This document shows, piece by piece, positions 1 through 9,427 of a DNA stretch of 64,000 bases (within the stretch, counting starts at the first letter, position 1; each line of letters starts with the position of its first letter). Both the position numbers and the translations under genes were made by a program. Below the pieces are notes generated by a model, which ran no database searches, was not told the DNA's origin, and saw only the letters and a list, made by a program, of their open reading frames with translations. This stretch comes from Dactylellina haptotyla (Eukaryota; Ascomycota; Orbiliomycetes; Orbiliales; Orbiliaceae), in assembly GCA_031310005.1 (NCBI GenBank), contig CM062382.1:620001-684000 (forward strand). Reading direction: 5' to 3'.

Positions 1-436
1 AGAATATTGCGGAGGTGGCACCTGATCAGGTTATCATGTCTACCGCGTTCTACGAAGGAGTTAGCAATGAATGGCTAGAGCGAGAATTGATATTTACGGG
101 TCATCGCAGGGGAATTGTAAATGTGAGTTTAATTCCTTCCTTCCTTGGCTGTAAATATAACGCTAACAAGGTATATACAGATTTGGAGCAAGCAAATTGT
201 CAACGGCAAATTCGATTTGACGCTCGTCAAATCTCTGCAACATATTAATCCTTACCAAACACAAGCCACTGTTTCTGCAGCTATTACAGCAATCTTACCA
301 ATGCCTCGTTCGGTATTTACCGGTGATGAGTGGGGTAGAGTTGTAAGTATTTCTCTTCTGACCATCTTTTATCTAGGTGTCCCGCTAACAGAAATATGCA
401 TAGTATCAATGGGATTGCGTCTCAAAGTCTTCTTAA
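1..436 (+). CDS. BEACH-domain protein, C-terminal WD40 end (partial)
   Basis: This is the 3' end of a gene that enters from the left edge. Three exons can be read: about 3-122, 181-342 and 404-436, with introns 123-180 (gtgagt...cag) and 343-403 (gtaagt...tag). Splicing gives an open frame containing FTGHRRGIVNIWSK, ILPMPRSVFTGDEWGRV and, across the last junction, GRVYQWDCVSKSS before the TAA at 434-436. The GHRRG-VN-WSK and TGDE-GRVY-WDC pattern matches the last WD40 repeats of fungal BEACH proteins (Bph1/LYST/neurobeachin kin), which act in membrane trafficking and vacuolar sorting. Only about 100 residues are present, so the PH-BEACH core is not seen and the family call rests on these repeats. 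Confidence 0.72.
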
Positions 437-980
437 GTTTGAATCCCAAACTGTCTATATTTATGAATGCGAATTCTTAGATCCTCGGAATCCTGTTTGA
501 GGGTTCTATTCGTCTTTTTTGGTCTTTTTGGAAGCACTTGTTAATAGAAGCGAAGCCCTCTTTGTAACGCAATGGTATTCAGTGCTTTTCGAGGCGTTGG
601 GGAGACAATTTTAGCCTTTTGCTTTTGCTGTTTTAATTATTTTACCTGGTGTTTTCCTTCCTGCTTGTGTTTGTGTCACGCCTGCCAATGGAGGTATGAC
701 CTCGGTCTTCGATATCGAGAGGAAATATCCCATAAAACCCTCGACACCACTGTTCTTATGGAAATAAAGTAGAGTAATGACCAAAATAATCCATAATGCG
801 GGACTATATAAATACATATTTTATTTCAGGCGTATTCCGCAGGAACCCCGACTTCCAATCATTGTTTCCAACATACAAGCTTCTTTGACAATTTTCTAGC
901 GGCCTCAGGATTCCTATTCAATGTACATCTACCTTTGTTTGATTTCCTCTATTCGGACTACTGCTACCCTATTTAACTCG
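437..980. other. Intergenic spacer, no gene seen
   Basis: This 544-bp stretch lies between the BEACH gene stop and the start of the next plus-strand gene. The short open frames here have no domain or coding character. An in-frame upstream ATG at 921 could extend the next gene by 20 residues, but the extension (MYIYLCLISSIRTT...) looks like untranslated sequence. Confidence 0.6.
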
Positions 981-2650
981 ATGTCAGAGAGAACCGGTAG
1001 TGCCGCAGCGGCTGCAGCAGCCATCCGACGCCAAAGTTTCAATACTCTGAGGTCGCTAGAATCAACCAAGCTGACATCGTTCCCAGGGACCCCAATGTGC
1101 GTTGAAATTCTTTATTAGATCACTAGGTAATTAATTGAAGGTTTAGATCTAACATCTTTGATAGTCGAAGTACGCAGAGCAGTCGAGCACCAAGTATGAG
1201 ATTTGGCAACCCTACTCGCGCTTCTGAGCTCCGCTCGATACGAGAAGATGATGATTTTATGACCTCAAAAAATGACCCTACCCGATCGAGAGTCCCTCCG
1301 AGACGTCCTGCTTCAGTGATGCCTGCTCGACCCACACTGGGAGTTGCTCGATCTGCTTCAGTTAAGCATCATCGTCGAGGTTCTCAAACTTTCTTACATC
1401 GCACCCAATCAATGAAGAATCCCGGCGAGAGTGCCTACAGTGAGCAACCCTTCCAATTAGAAAATAAGCCTGGATTTCTACCAGCAAGTTCGCGACCTGG
1501 TTCTATGCCAATCTCGCCTATGCTTCGTACTATGCGCGATCCGGATGCATTGGGAACCAGACGTCCGTCTGCATTTGGGCGTAATGGGAGGCTGCCTATT
1601 ACTCTTAGATTGAGTATTTTTGAAAAAGCTAAGGACCTCGGACGACGGGTCTCGCAAACTTTCTGGGGCTCGAGACGGACTCGCCCAAAACTTCCCTTGC
1701 AACAAATTCATTCCGATACCAAACACTACGGATACGAATCTTATCCTACGATATCTGAATTATCATACACAGAAGATTCTCAGTATGCTGATACAGTTGT
1801 TCACAATCGTATCTGGGAAAATAATAGCTATGTCACTACCTTAGACCACCAGGATACAGAATACTTTCCACATACACTGGTCTCTGATATCCGTAGTGTT
1901 ACCACTGACTTACCTGCACGCATTAATGTCATCGAACCAACTGCAGAAGCCCCGGAGCAGACCCACCTAAGAGGATTTACGCCCTTCCAACATCCTACAG
2001 ACCTCAATGGGGTTGATTCTCGACGTGTTTACAGTGCTCTTATGAAGAGCTTGGCTAAGCGTTTCACCACTGAACCTCCCCAGGGAACTATCCCAGAAGA
2101 TCCACATGATCCCCATAATAGTCGGGTCTCGAACGAGAATATCAGACCTCCCAGTTTAAAGGCCTCTATCGAGAAGAGTCTAGAGACACGAAAGCCACTT
2201 TCAGAGATCGCTCCCCGTCTCACCAATACCGTTGTCGTTGAAGACCCGTCTACCGAACCACTGACCCCAAGCATTATCGTCGGCCTGAAAGGTGTCAACA
2301 TTCGAAACAATTATCCTGATGATTCGATTTTCAGTCATGTTGAAAACCAGTATAATGTTTGGCAGGATGAGACTACCGATGCTTCAGCAGCCGACGCTGC
2401 TTTGGCGACCTTGAAGCAATTGAGCATTTCGAATACTGAGAACAGCGGAGAAGATGCTGCTCTTTGCGCTGCTGAATACGCGAAACTTGTGCAACTTTAT
2501 CATGATAGGACTGGGACTTCTACGCCTGATATCCAGATCGTAGGTCCTGTTGGAAGATTGCAAAAGAATAAGGTTAAAGAGGAAGGAGGTGAGGTGGAGG
2601 GCGAGACGGCCAAGATGAAGCGTGAGGCTATTGATCCGGCTTTTCTTTGA
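981..2650 (+). CDS. Uncharacterised fungal protein, 533 residues
   Basis: Two exons are inferred, 981-1096 and 1165-2650, separated by a 68-nt intron (gtgcgt donor, CTAAC branch, gatag acceptor). Together they give 533 residues. Splicing joins LTSFPGTP to IRSTQSSRAP in frame. The protein starts MSERTGSAAAAAAA and is rich in Ser, Arg and Pro over about the first 200 residues (basic RRP, RRPS and PTRS patches), which suggests disorder and possible kinase targets. The second half is acidic and ends in a charged tail (KVKEEGGEVEGETAKMKREA). No signal peptide, membrane segment or catalytic motif is visible and I do not recognise the family. The start at 981 was preferred over 921 because the Ala-rich N-terminus begins there. 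Confidence 0.7.
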
Positions 2651-3494
2651 TACCTTGGTTTGATTGAAACCGTTTTTTCTTGTTGGATCATCCTTGTTCT
2701 AAAGCTAGGTAACTTTTTAGCCTGAAACTAGCGCCGGACCCAGGTTTTAGACTTTTGGTGGATGCAGTTTGATATTTGTTTACTTGCTATTGATAGGCAT
2801 CCAGCCTGGAAGTTAGACTCTGATAAGCCTCTAGTAGGATATGAAAAACAGCCTCTCGGTCTCAATTTTTAACATTAATTATCAAAAAAACCACACCCTT
2901 CATAAATATGATTCATCGATATCGCTAAGCGCTTATAGAATCCCTTTGCCATTTGATAGAACCATCAACCTTTTAGAGACCTCCCAGCTCCGCTACACCC
3001 TAGTATTCTATTGTGTTGTCATATATATTACCACGGGTTCTAATGATGCTGCATCGGCTCTTCGAAGGCCTTGCATATATGCATATGCAATGCAGAAAGC
3101 GCCTGACCTTAACCTAGTATTTCTTCAGGCAGGAATCGCAAACAGCGAATGGAATTTCAAAATTCCTTCGGCTTAAACCAGCAGAGTACCAAGAATCCGC
3201 TTTGACTCCTAAATATTGTTGGATTAAGTTTGCTTGGTGGGGCATATGCCGGCATCCATGGATCAGTGCTTACATGAGGGGCACTCGGCAACCTTGGATG
3301 AAACCAGGGTTCAAGATGAGGGGTTCTGAGGGGTTCGGAACCACCCCTTAGCTATCCGCTTTCTCGGCCGTGAGCGAAAGGATGCGGCTCATTTCAATAT
3401 AAAATGAGGTACATATCTCGCTGAACTCCGTTGAACATTTGCAAAAGCATTATATAATATATATACACACAGGAGTGTTTTTTCGAAGGCCACC
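2651..3494. other. Intergenic spacer / HET gene promoter
   Basis: About 840 bp without a credible gene. A TA-rich TATA-like stretch at about 3450-3470 lies just upstream of the HET gene start at 3495. A short perfect hairpin (GGTTCGGAACC) occurs at about 3334-3344; its role is unknown. Confidence 0.5.
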
Positions 3495-6052
3495 ATGGAG
3501 CATTTGCTGATAGTCGATCAAGATATTTTTCCCCTTCAGGTATTCCCTCTTATCGGAGAGGAGTGGGATGGCGGGTCGTTCGACGGCTATCCGGAGCGTC
3601 AACAATATGATACTGTTACACACAAATTTACTTACGAAGATGCTGATAACAGTCCAGAGGCCTCATATGGGTTTTACCAAACATGGCTATATTTTGGACT
3701 TCTTTCGGACGTATTTTTGTGCGAGGATGCGAATGAGCTTTTCTCAAGAGAGGACAATGACGGATCACTAGTCATTACCACTGAATATCTGGCTAAAGTA
3801 GTGCAAAAGTGGAAAGATAGCTTGAATGCAATGCCATTGCCTGAAAAGGTCAAGGCTATCAGCAAGGCTATCCAAGCAATCAAACGGGTTCACAATGAAC
3901 TGGAGGAAGTAAATGTTCCGAACCCAGATCATTTTATTTGGACGGAAGATGTCCCACCACAAGGAGTAGAGGTCAGATTCGCCATTGCTCTCCTTGGCGA
4001 TGCTTTAGGGTATTCTATCGCCTCAGTCTGTGATCAAGACCTCGAGAATGCAGTCGACAAATATAATTCAAAGTGGAGTCGAGGAGGAGGTGAGGTGGTA
4101 TCCCCTAGGTATCCATACTTTCGATGGGGAATCCTTTCCGCTCTCGACGAGGCCATGGATGAAGCGTTACTCTGTCCTGTTGAAAAGGAACAGCTTGACA
4201 CCGCGTCTCCCGCGTTCGTATGCTACTTACTATCCCTACCGGATACAAACCGATATCCGGGGCAACATGCGAACTGCAAAGATGGTACGTGCGTTGGTAA
4301 CAATATCGACGAAGAGACCTATGTCACAAAACACGTTGATGAAGATTGTGAGTGCGAACATGATGGCCCTGTGATCGAAGACGTCAAGGCTTGTTTGGAA
4401 GCTGGTCACATTCCTACTCTATCTATTTCGATTGTAGATGGAGAGTACCAGGGAATGACAGTAAAAGGTCAAAAACCGGAACAGACAAGCATCTGGAAGC
4501 GCAACCAGCAGAAATCCGGTATCGCCAAATCTCTAGACTATGTAGCTCTATCACACGTCTGGTCAGACGGATTAGGGAATCCGTTCAACAATACTCTTCC
4601 AAGATGCCAACTGAAGAGACTTGCATACTACGTCAACTACACCATGAACGATGGGAAATCTCGAGGTGTTATAAGCAGCTTTGGGAAGGCATTCAACTTG
4701 AACAAGCACCAGTTTGCAAAGCGAAGTGGAACCGTTTGGGAACAAGAATCAAACTTTGATATTTCCATTTGGGTGGATACGATGTGCGTACCCTTGCAGA
4801 AAGAGTATAGGAGACTTGCTATCAAGACTATGAACCAAGTTTATAGACAAGGTAACTACGTCCCCAATCAAACAGGCAAAAAGTCAATATATTTGCTAAA
4901 TTGAGTAATATTTAAGCACGATACGTGATGATACTCGACGCATCTGTAGCTCGCCATGGCTTTACCAGCGACGAAGAGTTGATGGGAAGACTCGTTCTAT
5001 CAACTTGGATGCGTCGTGTGTGGACACTACAAGAAGCCGTTCTCGGAATGGAAAAGCTTGCGATATGCACAAAAGACCAGGTTATAAACCATACGGATGC
5101 AGTAGAGCGACTTCGAGTTGTAGTCAACGAAGGCAGTCGCTCAGTGATCAATGGGGCCTTAGAAAGCGTTGCTATGCTTGGTGACGACAATTTTATGGGC
5201 ATGAACGGCGCCGTTGCGGTCATGGAGCGCAATAAAGGCGGTTTCAGACTCCCCAACCCTGCCGTGAGCTTCGAAGATCAGACACTTGAAATGCAACAGT
5301 ATATAATATTCCTAGACAATCTTTGGAGTGTTATTGGCCGCCGCGCCACAACAAAAGAGGAGGATCGGGTCTTAGTGGCTTGCAACATCGTCTACAAAGA
5401 CGTAACAAAGGTTCTCAAGGGGGACGGCCACACTGGGCGAATGACAGCTCTCTTAGACCAATTCGAAGATGTTCCTTCGGACGTAATATTCAAATCCGGA
5501 GAACGAGTCCCGGTAGATGGGTACCGATGGGCATGCCACAACTTCAAGGGATCATCATGGGGGAAGTTTAACCTTAAAAACCCAGGAATAGTTACCCAAA
5601 ATGGCTTGATTGTCAAATTCCCGGGCTTCATCCTATCGCAAAAACCAAGCAAACCCTCCTTTCCCTTCATAGCCAAAGCCTCCGGAAAGCGAAACTGTTA
5701 TGTCGCAAGTTGTACGTATCCAAGCGCCACCGGAACCAGCCAGTCGCCGGAAGACTGGAGTAAAATCATCAAAAGGAACACAGACAAACTCGCAATCATA
5801 ATACGGCACGATGGATCGTTCAATCATGTTATGCTATTGAAAGACGGGGGTACCGTTGCTTGCACGCAGCGGAGAGCTATCCTAGTGTCAATAAACAAAG
5901 AACAGAAGGGTGTGATACAATGTCGATATGAATCATTCATATGGCTAAGTGAAGCCCCTAGTGCAGACTACGAGAAGTTACTACTTGCAGTTCACCCAAC
6001 TATTCATTCAAATATCACGTTGCCATCAAGCCAACAGTGGTGCATCGGATAA
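3495..6052 (+). CDS. HET-domain protein 1 (heterokaryon incompatibility)
   Basis: Exons 3495-4851 and 4917-6052 flank a 65-nt intron (gtaact...ttaag) and give 830 residues. The start ATG has a good context (ccaccATGG). The HET domain runs from about residue 348 to 490, with the signature ALSHVWSDGLGN, then WVDTMCVP and WMRRVWTLQEA. HET domains trigger cell death after fusion of unlike fungal strains and have a TIR-like fold. Before it lies a roughly 340-residue region shared with the gene at 9428, including YPERQQYD, WLYFGLLSDV and a Cys/His cluster, TYVTKHVDEDCECEH. The intron interrupts the HET domain and has no counterpart in the paralogue. The C-terminal half is paralogue-like and ends WCIG. 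It is probably an allorecognition or stress protein, but its partner is unknown. Confidence 0.9.
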
Positions 6053-6305
6053 AGATCAAGTTTTTTAGAATTCATTTTTGTGCCTTTTTCGTTTTATCGG
6101 ATATCAAAGGGCACATACTGGTCAGACAATATCACTTCACTTGCTTTCCTAACTCTTCATATACACTCCAGTTGGATTGAAAAATAAGCTATGAAATATC
6201 GATAATATAAGTATTTAAATATTTGAGCCGTATACACCAATACTATAAACTCTTCTCAGGATCTTTATTTATACTTGGTACGCATGCTTAGGGCTTTAAC
6301 TCCCG

Positions 6306-7679
6306 CTATTCCATATCCTCCCCGATCCAAGCATAAGCTTTGAACTCTGGTGATCGATATAACTCGAGTGCTTTGTTCAACTCGTCTCTCATATTGTTCC
6401 CATACCGTCCTACATCAATGTCGAGTTTTTTCAGACTTGGGAACCTATTTTTTGCCACTTGTGCAAGCTTCAGGATATCTTGGTGGATATGCTCGTGCGG
6501 GTTTACAAGCGACAATTTCTTGATAGAACGCGGGAGAAAATCGATGAGACGATTTCCGTCCGTGGTGGTCTCCTGCTGAGTCATCACATAAAGTGCGACC
6601 GAGCCTATTTTGAGTGTCTCTAGAACCTGCATTGCTTGCAGACTTTGCATAACATCACCACCTTCCCGAAAATAGTTATCGTCGAAATCAATTGCTAAAT
6701 TTCGCAGGGTATCTCTTCTCTCCAAGAAAGCTTTTGAAAACTCGAGAGGCGTTCCCTCGGGTACATCCGAGACAATAGAGCCTCCGGAATCATAGGAGAA
6801 AGTTTCTAGTGATGGAAAGTTCTGATCCAATGCGAACAGGATATCACTACCCTGCAGATTGCTGTATTCGAGATGGATCTCTTTGATGTTTTCGTAGCGA
6901 CCAGTAACTGATATCCCGTCAACCATATGTCCCCTGAGCACGCGTAAATTTGGCGCCGCCTCGAGAAACCCCGCTACCTCACCCAAGGAGGTCCCCCATT
7001 CCGTGTCAGAATGATTAAACTTGAACTCGGTGAGACATGGGAGAGAATTTGATGCATAGAGTAGGAAATGCCCCTCGTCCACAGTAACTTCGATGGTCTG
7101 GACTCCAGGGATAAGCATAGGAGTAAGAGAATACAGTAGACTGCAAAGTTCGTCATCATAGGTCTCCATTCCCTCGAATCGATCAGTGTCGATCGTGGAC
7201 TTTGCGAGATCATATTGAAGGTCTAATTTCTTATACCAGTCTGCGTCGTTGCTCATCAAAGCCGAGGCGAGACGTTCTAGTGGTAGTTTGTATCCGTTTG
7301 TATCCCGTATCAACTTTTGAGTAAGATGTCGAACAGTTTCGGAGTCCTCTCGTAGAATTTTTATACTCGGTGGAGGGCCCGTGTCGGACCAGCCGTCCCA
7401 GTCTCCCATTTTAATACTCCTAACATGTTTTGCCAGATCCTCTCGATGAGCTAGGGTTCGAAATAAACTAGGAAAATTCCATATTTCGGAAATAGAGTGA
7501 AATAATAGAGGCTGCGCGATCGCCTGAAGTACTTTGCATGTCCTTGATAGAGCCCCAAGAGCCCTCCTGGAACACAGAACTTCTGATCGATCTCCTGGGT
7601 CCTTTGTTTGGTCAGGCACAGCGACTTCATTGCATATTTGGTCCAGAATCTCAAGCGGTAGAGCGAGTAAATGGAACAT
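6306..7679 (-). CDS. F-box protein with LRR-like C-terminus
   Basis: A single-exon gene of 457 residues. The N-terminus (MFHLLALPLEILDQICNEV, then LSRTCKVLQAIAQPLLFHSI) is a typical F-box of about 60 residues, predicted to bind Skp1 in an SCF ubiquitin ligase. The rest has irregular leucine-rich spacing (LREDSETVRHL, LETLKIGSVALYV, IKKLSLVNPHEH, LKKLDIDVGRYG) typical of large fungal F-box/LRR-like families that select substrates. It is transcribed toward HET gene 1 (254 bp between stops) and lies between the two HET paralogues. The substrate cannot be inferred. Such F-box genes evolve quickly and are often species-specific. Confidence 0.85.
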   Translation of the reverse strand: MFHLLALPLEILDQICNEVAVPDQTKDPGDRSEVLCSRRALGALSRTCKVLQAIAQPLLFHSISEIWNFPSLFRTLAHREDLAKHVRSIKMGDWDGWSDTGPPPSIKILREDSETVRHLTQKLIRDTNGYKLPLERLASALMSNDADWYKKLDLQYDLAKSTIDTDRFEGMETYDDELCSLLYSLTPMLIPGVQTIEVTVDEGHFLLYASNSLPCLTEFKFNHSDTEWGTSLGEVAGFLEAAPNLRVLRGHMVDGISVTGRYENIKEIHLEYSNLQGSDILFALDQNFPSLETFSYDSGGSIVSDVPEGTPLEFSKAFLERRDTLRNLAIDFDDNYFREGGDVMQSLQAMQVLETLKIGSVALYVMTQQETTTDGNRLIDFLPRSIKKLSLVNPHEHIHQDILKLAQVAKNRFPSLKKLDIDVGRYGNNMRDELNKALELYRSPEFKAYAWIGEDME

Positions 7680-9427
7680 AGCTTTGGCCAGGTTACTTCT
7701 TTACTCCGGTTATGTGGTTTTAATTGCCAATTACTTTGTGCTGAACTGCGTATATATCGCCGTAAACTCCGTTGCAGGTAAGCTTCGTAGAAATCTTCAC
7801 CTTAGCTGGCTTAGAATCAAGTCGCGATGAAAAAGCGAAAACGGACTAATTCGTAAGAAATTTAATTTGCTCTTCAATAGAAAATATAAGACGAAAGGAA
7901 CCAAGATATTGGTCAAGAAGATAAATTTATGCGCGCTATGCAGAGGAATTCACCTACTACCATCGGACGCGCCCATTTGACAGAAATATTGGAAAAGATA
8001 CGTGATTTCGCGTCGCGTGCGAACTAAGGGAATATATGAGATGGTGTGAGTAAGAGACGTAATAACAGTTGTTCAAACACAGAGCTGTGCCGCACTTGTA
8101 CTTGTGCCAGGCACCTTCATGCCTTCTTACCTGGACAAACCTCGTATCCAGACCAGTCATTCGCATCATAACTCTAATCCACAATGGTGTTGTCGAAGGA
8201 CTCCACAATTCGCAGCACCAGGGAAGTTATATATCATTTAGCTCATGTGCCATTTCAGCCTATAAAAATAGAATGCCTATGCCCGCATGCCCAGCGATTG
8301 GTCCTGCTGTATATTTGGCATATTATTATGTAACTATCTGCCACTGCAATAAGAACGAGAACATAGATAAAGAAACAAGATCTGGTAAAATGGAATGATG
8401 AGTCATTACCATATAGCCGAATACGAAATTGAACTTGACTCAGGAATACCTGCAGAGGAAGTTGGCGTTTGTGAGGTTTGCTGCTTCCATCTACAACTCA
8501 CAAAATACAACATCAAATACAACATGTTGTCTCAAACATCCCCAAGCTTAATAAATCTGAAAGTGCACCAAATCGATAGGACATCAGATATTATGAAAAT
8601 AATGGGCCGCGCATCTGAGGAAATTCGGTTGAAATTATTTAATTATTGGAAATTCTACCTAATACTTTGATGTCCACAATGATAAACTAGAGGCCTCCCC
8701 ACTGTCTCAATTGCAATCCCGATCCATGTTGGCACACAGATTTTCTGAATGCCAAGCGTCACCCCTCTCTTGGAAGTTCAACCCAAACCGTCCTCAATAT
8801 TGCAATGTTCGCTCGGATATTTCCGTCGCACTGGCTTCCCATTTCTTTTCAGGTAGAAAAAACAGAACGCCAAACATCTAACTATAGAGAGAGAAACACA
8901 CACAGGCTCAAATATTCGAAGATGGCATCCCCAAGATATATATCCATAGGTATTACTGTAATATCAGCAGTCTTGTTGAAACTTGACCCAGCTCCAGGTC
9001 AAACGAGTTAAATTCCGTCTACGCCATGTTGATTGTCTGGTCGCGTAACATGTGTATACGTAGCATATCATCTGTCCTCTCCAATAATCAATTACTGCCT
9101 GAAACATCTGCATTCAATGAATTCTATGCGGCCTCTGGATCCTTCGAAATGCTCTTGACTGATTTGCTCAAATACAAGCTTAGCTTGCCCCGCTTGGATT
9201 TTGATATAGAGCGGCTGCAGAAGTAAGATGGCAGGGATTGCAACACTTTATCACCAACAGGTCCTGGTCCGCTGTGGAGAAAAGATCCTGGCACCAAAGT
9301 AGGTATATATAGCAGCGGGACTATATAATCACAGGAAGCATTCTTTGGACGTCCAGAAAGGAAGAATCGGAATTCAGGTCCTTTTCACGCCCAAATAATT
9401 TCCCATAATCTATACACGCCGTGCAAA
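7680..9427. other. Gene-free spacer between F-box and second HET gene
   Basis: About 1.75 kb holding the divergent upstream regions of the F-box gene (minus) and HET gene 2 (plus). Open frames are all under 110 codons and show no domain. A 66-codon frame at 9026-9226 has some coding look (LLTDLLKYKLSLPRL) but no start or family support. No mobile element termini were recognised. Confidence 0.5.

Noticed and set aside
7449-7475. GGGTTCGAAATAAACTA, which resembles a tRNA B-box
   Set aside because: It lies within the F-box coding sequence and no A-box or cloverleaf could be drawn around it.
9026-9226. 66-codon frame before HET gene 2, considered as a lost exon or gene remnant
   Set aside because: It does not join in frame to the HET gene with credible splice sites and matches no part of the paralogue.
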